Positions 50,120-55,000 of a stretch of DNA of 55,000 nt are shown here, in pieces (the first letter of the stretch is position 1; each line of letters starts with the position of its first letter). The stretch is taken from contig NZ_JAYERP010000001.1 of assembly GCF_034718895.1 (NCBI RefSeq), forward strand, positions 3,855,001 through 3,910,000. Direction: 5' to 3'. A program made the translations under genes and the position numbers. The DNA is from Paenibacillus phoenicis (GTDB lineage: Bacteria; Bacillota; Bacilli; Paenibacillales; Paenibacillaceae). The notes below the pieces were generated by a model. It saw only the letters and a program-made list of their open reading frames with translations, was not told where the DNA came from and ran no database searches.

Positions 50120-51376
50120 CTACTTCTTAAACTCCACAGTTTCCTTCAGACTATTCCATTCTTCACTCTTGATGAGGCCCAGCCGCCATAAAGCGATGCC
50201 CTTCAAATCATAGCGCTTGGCCAGCCCGGTTAGCGTTTTGACGCTGGTTTGATCCTCGCTGTCCATATTTAGCCCCAGGAGGAGCTTGCTGGCACTTGTC
50301 TCGTTAAGAGCAAGGCGGATCGCTTCGTCTACTTTGTCTGCGGGCTGCGGCCGGCCGCTATTGTTTCCTGGGAAGTAATCGTAAGCCATGATGACAATCT
50401 CGTCTGCCAGAGCCCCCAGTGTCTTATAATCATAGCCTTTATAGGACGAGTTCAACGGGTGCAGAGCCAGGGACAGCTTCAACCCAGCTGTTCGGGTTTG
50501 CTTAGACAATTCCTTCACGAAGCTGTTGAAAGCCTGGCGTGTCGCCGTCTTTTCTGTTGTTAAGCCCAGTCCTTCGAAATCAAGCATAATTCCTTGAAAC
50601 GCCTTCGCTGTCGCAGCGTTCACCATATCGGTAATCGCCTGCTGCTGCAGGGCTGGATCCTCCAAGATCCGGGTCAGTTCGCCTTTCCCATCGCTGGCGA
50701 AGACCATCAGATACGGCAAGGTTCGTGCGGAGGCAGCGTCACTCACAAGGCTGTCCGCAGTCACGTTCCCTGCGGGTTGCGGGAGCCTAAACACGTCGCC
50801 CGTTTGCGTAAACTCCCCTTTCTCGTTGATCCGGCTCCAGCCGAAAGCGACAGCGTCCAGACTCGGAATCACCCCGACTTCCGAGAAGGAGGAGATGGCG
50901 TAGAACCCCAGCGTGTACATCCGTTCCTGCGGGGAGGCGATGGATACGGTCCGCGAAGCTTGGTCCCACCCGACCTGGGCTCCGAACTGCTGACTGAAGA
51001 AGCTGAGCGGAATCAGCGTATTGCCTCCAACGGACCGGGGCGCAACCGCCAATGGAACGGAGGTGTTGTTCACTTTCGCCGTTTTGCTGTTCAGCGTTAA
51101 CTGCACATGAATGGCTTCAGCACCTGTGCCTTTGATCGCGGTGATCGTTTTGGAAGCTTGGTTCCAAGTGACGTTGATGCCGAGCGCTTCGGATATGGAG
51201 CGGAACGGAACCAGTGTCGTGCCGTTTACAATCATGGGTTCACCTGCAAAATTCAGCGGGTATCCGTCCAGCAGGATCCGTACCGGTGACGCCGCTTCAA
51301 CCCGGGGCGACTGCATCCCGGCCAGGCCTCCGGCTAGCAGGGCGATGCTCAGCAAGAGCTTCCCAATTATTTTCAT
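50120..51376 (-). CDS. Secreted protein with copper-amine-oxidase-N and GH18-like domains
   Basis: 418 aa from the ATG at 51376 with AGAGGGG upstream. Signal peptide to VEAAS (about 29). Residues 30-147 are a copper amine oxidase N-terminal (wall-associated stalk) domain with the repeated NGTTLVPFRSISEALG and GGNTLIPLSFFSQQFG. Residues 153-415 form a GH18-type barrel; GIMLDFEGL contains Asp266 and the catalytic Glu268. Similar proteins act on spore or vegetative wall glycan in Bacillales. In B. subtilis the GH18 gene yaaH also lies in the serS-dnaX interval, but its domains differ. Confidence 0.88.
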   Translation of the reverse strand: MKIIGKLLLSIALLAGGLAGMQSPRVEAASPVRILLDGYPLNFAGEPMIVNGTTLVPFRSISEALGINVTWNQASKTITAIKGTGAEAIHVQLTLNSKTAKVNNTSVPLAVAPRSVGGNTLIPLSFFSQQFGAQVGWDQASRTVSIASPQERMYTLGFYAISSFSEVGVIPSLDAVAFGWSRINEKGEFTQTGDVFRLPQPAGNVTADSLVSDAASARTLPYLMVFASDGKGELTRILEDPALQQQAITDMVNAATAKAFQGIMLDFEGLGLTTEKTATRQAFNSFVKELSKQTRTAGLKLSLALHPLNSSYKGYDYKTLGALADEIVIMAYDYFPGNNSGRPQPADKVDEAIRLALNETSASKLLLGLNMDSEDQTSVKTLTGLAKRYDLKGIALWRLGLIKSEEWNSLKETVEFKK

Positions 51377-51525
51377 TTGTTTCCCCTCTCTCACTCACTT
51401 CAATTTTCCCATTTCCTTATTCTATTAATATAGCAAAATATAACTAGAGTTGCATGAGAGAGCGCGCACAACTCAGTGATAGTCGAGGCATAAGCAAGGC
51501 AAATCCGCCAACTTCTTCCCTCCGG

Positions 51526-51554
51526 TTGCATTTTAGACAGGCATGAGCTATACT
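51526..51554 (+). promoter_or_regulatory. Promoter of the SRP RNA gene
   Basis: TTGCAT (51526-51531), 17-bp spacer, TATACT (51549-51554), start predicted at about 51561. Confidence 0.85.
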
Positions 51555-51561
51555 TAGTTTC

Positions 51562-51831
51562 ACCGTGCTAGATGGGGAGGTAGCGGTGCCCTGTAACTCG
51601 CAATCCGCTATAGCGAGGTTGAAGTCCTGTTAGAGGTCTTGCCGATGTGAGGCCGGTCTTTACGGCAGACGTTGACGGACGGGTCCTCCGCAAGGAGTAC
51701 CTGTGAACCTGGTCAGGTCCGGAAGGAAGCAGCCATAAGCAGTCCTACTCCTGTGCCGGAGGGCAGCCTGTCCCGAGTCTTGCCGTAAAGGTGCCGCTCG
51801 GATCGCAATGATCGATAACAGGTGCACGGTA
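51562..51831 (+). ncRNA. scr: Signal recognition particle RNA, long Bacillus type
   Basis: About 270 nt. The 5' domain has GGGGAGGTAGCGGTGCCCTGTA as the Alu-like part, broken here only for length; the S-domain tip GTCAGGTCCGGAAGGAAGCAGC is the Ffh-binding site. The 3' end AGGTGCACGGTA closes with CCGTGC at the 5' end. It scaffolds Ffh for co-translational targeting. It lies upstream of dnaX as in Bacillus. Confidence 0.96.
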
Positions 51832-51847
51832 CATATTGGATCAGAAT

Positions 51848-51880
51848 ACATCTTTGTCTGCGGACAGGGGTGTTTTTTTT
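51848..51880 (+). terminator. Terminator of scr
   Basis: ACATCTTTGTC and GACAGGGGTGT pair (several G-U) around TGCG, followed by eight T. TATAAT at 51904-51909 then serves dnaX, with a poorly spaced TTGTAC as -35. Confidence 0.8.
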
Positions 51881-51955
51881 GTACATAGACCAAAAGGCTA
51901 TAGTATAATAAGGGGACGACAACCGTCGTTTAAGGAAAGAAAGAGGTGCCGCAGA

Positions 51956-53725
51956 ATGGAGCATATTGCGCTGTACCGGGCTTGGCGGCCGCAGTCGTTT
52001 CAAGACATGGTGGGGCAGCAGCATATCATTCGCACATTGCAGAATGCGATCCGTGAACAGCGGCTGTCGCACGCTTATTTGTTCAGCGGTCCGCGTGGAA
52101 CTGGGAAGACCAGTGCGGCCAAAATTTTGGCTAAGGCGGTCAACTGTGAAAAAGGACCCGCAGCAGAACCCTGCAACGAGTGTGATGCATGCCGGAGAAT
52201 CACGGCCGGTGCTGTCATGGATGTACTTGAGATTGACGCCGCTTCCAACCGGGGGGTTGAAGAAATCCGCGATTTGCGAGAGAAAGTGAAATATGCCCCT
52301 ACGGAAGTGCGGCAGAAAGTTTATATTATCGATGAAGTCCATATGTTAACGACGGAAGCGTTTAATGCGTTGCTGAAGACTTTGGAGGAGCCGCCTCCAC
52401 ACGTCATGTTTATTCTGGCAACCACTGAACCGCATCGTTTGCCGGCTACGGTGATATCGCGTTGTCAGCGTTTTGACTTCCGCCGGGTATCGTTGGAAGA
52501 GCAAAGCGAACGGCTGCAGATGATCTGTGAGCAAGAAGGCATCGAAGCGGAGAAGGAAGCGATCGAGTATATCGCCAGATTGTCCGACGGCGGGATGCGG
52601 GATGCGTTAAGCATTTTGGATCAAATCGCCTCCTTCTCGGGGCGCAAGGTCTCTTATCAGCAGGTGCTGGACATGACCGGCGGCATCGCCTCCCGGCAGT
52701 TTGCGGAGCTGGCCAAGACGCTGCTTGACGGCGATATTGGCGGGATGCTGCAGATGATCGACGGCTTTATGCAGGAAGGCAAAAGCGCAGACAAGTGCAT
52801 GGAGAACCTGCTTTACTATTTCCGTGACTTGCTGATGGTCAAAATGGTGCCGCAAGCGGACAAGTTGACGGAACGTGTGCTGGATCCGCAGGATTTTGCG
52901 GAGATTGCCGAGGGCTTCACCCAATCGCAGCTGTTCCGAATCATCGATACGCTTAACCACTACCAGACTGAAATGAAATATGCCGTTCAACCCCAAACCT
53001 TGTTTGAGGTCGCTTTGCTGAAGATCTGTACGTTTGGAAAAGATGGCGCGGAAGAGCGTCCGACAGGGGGCCATAGTGCCGGAACGGGGGCCGGAGCATC
53101 CGCCGATGCTTCTGAGGTCCAACAGCTGCGCCGCCAGCTTGCAGACTTGGAGGCGAAGCTAGAGCGGGCGCTGCAGGGCGGGCTTGCCGCTGGTGGTTCT
53201 GCCTCGGGCGCGGGGGGCGGAGGTCATCGTCCATCGCGAAGCCCTGCGCCACGCGTCGCCTCGAAAGCCAAAATCCCCGCAGGGATGGATCAGTATCTGG
53301 CCAACCGCAATAGTCCGGAGTTTATGGAAATCCAGCAAAAATGGAATCAAGTGCTCCAGGCCGTCAAGGATGCCAAAATTACGGTCCATGCGTGGTTCGT
53401 GAACGGAGAGCCCGTTTCAATCCTGGAGGATAACGTGCTGGTCGCGTTTAAGAACGATATTCACCGCGAGACCACCGAGAAGCCGGCCAATAAGCAAGTC
53501 ATTGAAACGGTTCTGGAGCGTCAACTGGGCAGACCGTACCATTTGGTCACCATGATGCTGAAGGATTGGAACGATGCGCTGCAAGGGGCGGGCGAACGGT
53601 CCGGCGGTGAACCGTTTGAGCTGGAGCATCCGCCGGAGGAAGGTGCGCCTGGATCCGGGAAGGAACCCTGGGTGGATGAAGCGTTAAATATGTTTGGGGA
53701 TGATCTGGTCGTCATCAAGGAATAA
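51956..53725 (+). CDS. dnaX: DNA polymerase III tau/gamma subunit
   Basis: 589 aa from the ATG at 51956 with AGAGGTG upstream; the frame continues upstream but without a start site. AAA+ clamp-loader ATPase: Walker A GPRGTGKT (45-52), zinc Cys 64, 73, 76 and 79, Walker B IIDEVHML, and sensor 1 ATTEPHRLP. A Gly/Ala-rich hinge (about 415-440) leads to the tau domain. No slippery A-run was noticed, so a frameshifted gamma form is not predicted. Confidence 0.97.
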   Translation: MEHIALYRAWRPQSFQDMVGQQHIIRTLQNAIREQRLSHAYLFSGPRGTGKTSAAKILAKAVNCEKGPAAEPCNECDACRRITAGAVMDVLEIDAASNRGVEEIRDLREKVKYAPTEVRQKVYIIDEVHMLTTEAFNALLKTLEEPPPHVMFILATTEPHRLPATVISRCQRFDFRRVSLEEQSERLQMICEQEGIEAEKEAIEYIARLSDGGMRDALSILDQIASFSGRKVSYQQVLDMTGGIASRQFAELAKTLLDGDIGGMLQMIDGFMQEGKSADKCMENLLYYFRDLLMVKMVPQADKLTERVLDPQDFAEIAEGFTQSQLFRIIDTLNHYQTEMKYAVQPQTLFEVALLKICTFGKDGAEERPTGGHSAGTGAGASADASEVQQLRRQLADLEAKLERALQGGLAAGGSASGAGGGGHRPSRSPAPRVASKAKIPAGMDQYLANRNSPEFMEIQQKWNQVLQAVKDAKITVHAWFVNGEPVSILEDNVLVAFKNDIHRETTEKPANKQVIETVLERQLGRPYHLVTMMLKDWNDALQGAGERSGGEPFELEHPPEEGAPGSGKEPWVDEALNMFGDDLVVIKE

Positions 53726-53822
53726 CCCAACGAATGGCTTGGACTAGGCGCCAGATCGTGGTTATATTTTTCCACTTATCGCATGATGTGCATGTAGACC
53801 AATTTAAGGAGATGTGAAGCAG

Positions 53823-54134
53823 ATGAACAATATGAACCAAATGATGAAGCAAGTGAAAAAAATGCAGGAGCAAATGCTCAAAGCACAGGAAGAGCTTGCA
53901 AACAAAACCGTGGAAGGCAGTGCAGGCGGCGGGGTCGTTACCGTACAAGTCAACGGTCACAAAAAAGTGCTGAACCTGACGATCAAACCGGAAGCGGTAG
54001 ATCCGGACGATGTGGAAATGCTGCAAGACTTGGTGCTGACTGCAGTGAACGATGCTTTGACGAAGGCCGAAGAATTGGCAAACCAAGACATGGGCAAATT
54101 TACAGGCGGAATCAAAATTCCTGGCCTGTTCTAA
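53823..54134 (+). CDS. ebfC: YbaB/EbfC family nucleoid-associated protein
   Basis: 103 aa from the ATG at 53823, ten bases after AAGGAGA; the GTG at 53814 is too close. Met/Gln/Lys-rich N-terminal helix, then [21 protein letters not shown] and a helical end. A DNA-binding dimer, always between dnaX and recR in many bacteria (yaaK in B. subtilis). Confidence 0.96.
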   Translation: MNNMNQMMKQVKKMQEQMLKAQEELANKTVEGSAGGGVVTVQVNGHKKVLNLTIKPEAVDPDDVEMLQDLVLTAVNDALTKAEELANQDMGKFTGGIKIPGLF

Positions 54135-54161
54135 TTCTACGAACTGAAGGAGAAGGCCCCA

Positions 54162-54761
54162 TTGTATTATCCCGAACCGATCGCGAAGCTGATCGATGCT
54201 TTTACTCATTTGCCCGGTATTGGGCCGAAGACGGCAGCCAGATTGGCTTTTCACGTGCTGAACATGAAGGAAGACGACGTCATTGATTTCGCCAAAGCGC
54301 TGGTAAGCGTGAAGCGTAACCTTCATTACTGCTCCATCTGCTGTAACATCACGGATACGGATCCTTGCCGGATTTGTCAGGATAAGACCCGGGACGCTTC
54401 TGTTATTTGCGTTGTGCAGGAATCCAAGGACCTGGTCGCAATGGAGCGGACGAAGGAGTTTGATGGCTACTATCATGTGCTGCAAGGGGCAATCTCGCCG
54501 ATGGAAGGCCTCGGTCCGGATGATATCCGGCTGAAGGAGCTGCTGAATCGCTTAAGTGATGAACGAGTGAAGGAGCTTATCTTGGCAACCAACCCAAACA
54601 TTGAGGGGGAGGCGACGGCGATGTATATCTCCCGTCTCGTGAAGCCCTTTGATATCCGCGTCACCCGGATTGCCCACGGGTTGCCGGTCGGCGGCGACTT
54701 GGAGTATGCGGATGAAGTGACATTATCCAAGGCGTTGGAAGGACGCCGAGAAATTAATTAG
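54162..54761 (+). CDS. recR: Recombination mediator RecR
   Basis: 199 aa, TTG start with GAAGGAGAAGG upstream. Helix-hairpin-helix ([14 protein letters not shown]), a zinc site with Cys57, Cys60, Cys69 and Cys72, and a Toprim domain ([14 protein letters not shown] onward). With RecO/RecF it loads RecA on gaps. Operon dnaX-ebfC-recR. Confidence 0.97.
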   Translation: MYYPEPIAKLIDAFTHLPGIGPKTAARLAFHVLNMKEDDVIDFAKALVSVKRNLHYCSICCNITDTDPCRICQDKTRDASVICVVQESKDLVAMERTKEFDGYYHVLQGAISPMEGLGPDDIRLKELLNRLSDERVKELILATNPNIEGEATAMYISRLVKPFDIRVTRIAHGLPVGGDLEYADEVTLSKALEGRREIN

Positions 54762-54786
54762 TCTTTTTTCTATCGCTTGAAACTAA

Positions 54787-54830
54787 AGAACTTTAGGCCC
54801 TGTCTTTCGTTGGGGCTTAAGGTTCTTTTT
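54787..54830 (+). terminator. Terminator of dnaX-ebfC-recR
   Basis: AAGAACTTTAGGCCC pairs with GGGGCTTAAGGTTCTT around TGTCTTTCGT and is followed by TTTGTTTTT. Confidence 0.88.
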
Positions 54831-54914
54831 GTTTTTCCGACGATGCTGAGGTTCTAAGTTTGTCCTTTCCCCGATACACATGAAATAAAAAAACGGATGG
54901 GGAGGCGATCCAAC

Positions 54915-55000
54915 TTGAAGATCTTGAAGCGCTGGGGGGTAGGGCGCTCGAACCTGGCTCACAGGAAAGATGCGATGGAATATAAGCGCGAACTTTATGA
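54915..55000 (+). CDS. yaaL: YaaL family (DUF2508) protein, start only
   Basis: TTG start with GGGGAGGCG upstream; the visible part encodes MKILKRWGVGRSNLAHRKDA and continues past the window end. A short, charged protein follows recR as yaaL in B. subtilis, and the frame and place agree; only 28 residues are seen. Confidence 0.7.
   Translation, partial: MKILKRWGVGRSNLAHRKDAMEYKRELY

Overview
The window reads as chromosomal DNA of a spore-forming, flagellated member of the Bacillales, most like Paenibacillus or a close relative. Evidence: the gene order rrn-guaB-dacA-pdxST-serS-tRNA-Ser and scr-dnaX-ebfC-recR-yaaL known from Bacillus; Spo0F, an SspP-type spore protein and a sporulation-type histidine kinase; MotAB; a long Bacillus-type SRP RNA; c-di-AMP (ydaO) riboswitches in front of NlpC/P60 genes; many GTG/TTG starts with strong AGGAGG sites; moderate-to-high GC. 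I cannot name the species.

Layout. 1-2745: 3' part of a 23S rRNA gene and the 5S gene, then a terminator. The 23S gene carries an extra rod-like hairpin of about 145 nt in helix 45, which looks like an rRNA intervening sequence. 2746-4800: a non-coding stretch with a four-unit palindrome array, then a small ECF-sigma/clpP module. 5000-11810: guaB, dacA, pdxS-pdxT, serS, tRNA-Ser, sspP. 11970-14660: a YitT membrane protein, a lipoprotein, and tadA on the minus strand. 14660-15010: a cluster of DnaA-box-like sites upstream of a membrane histidine kinase. 16950-21400: RluF-type pseudouridine synthase, motAB, a pterin dehydratase, a cytochrome c, a GNAT enzyme. 21560-23360: two paralogous NlpC/P60 hydrolase genes, each with its own promoter, possible WalR box, c-di-AMP riboswitch and (clear for both) terminator. 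23450-30970: a membrane protein, an M1 peptidase, YwhD, a cadC-cadA metal-resistance operon with twin operators, and a 3-methyladenine glycosylase.

31060-48970 follows the order of a second Bacillus block: pbpG, speE, ywiB, argS, rpoE, pyrG, spo0F, fbaA, murA, rho, rpmE. Insertions in it include a subtilase, an AT-rich secreted-protein gene and a radical SAM gene. pyrG has a leader that fits CTP-controlled reiterative transcription. 49016-50100: a PD-(D/E)XK-like nuclease plus HTH gene with a probable frameshift, followed by a second copy of the four-unit palindrome array. 50120-55000: a GH18-like secreted protein, then scr, dnaX, ebfC, recR and the start of yaaL.

How it works together: most genes are housekeeping (GMP and CTP synthesis, vitamin B6, tRNA charging, wall synthesis and remodelling, transcription, recombination) with sporulation control spread between. 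The least explained items are the 23S insertion, the two matching palindrome arrays, the DnaA-box cluster at the kinase gene, the ECF-sigma/clpP pair and the frameshifted nuclease-HTH gene.
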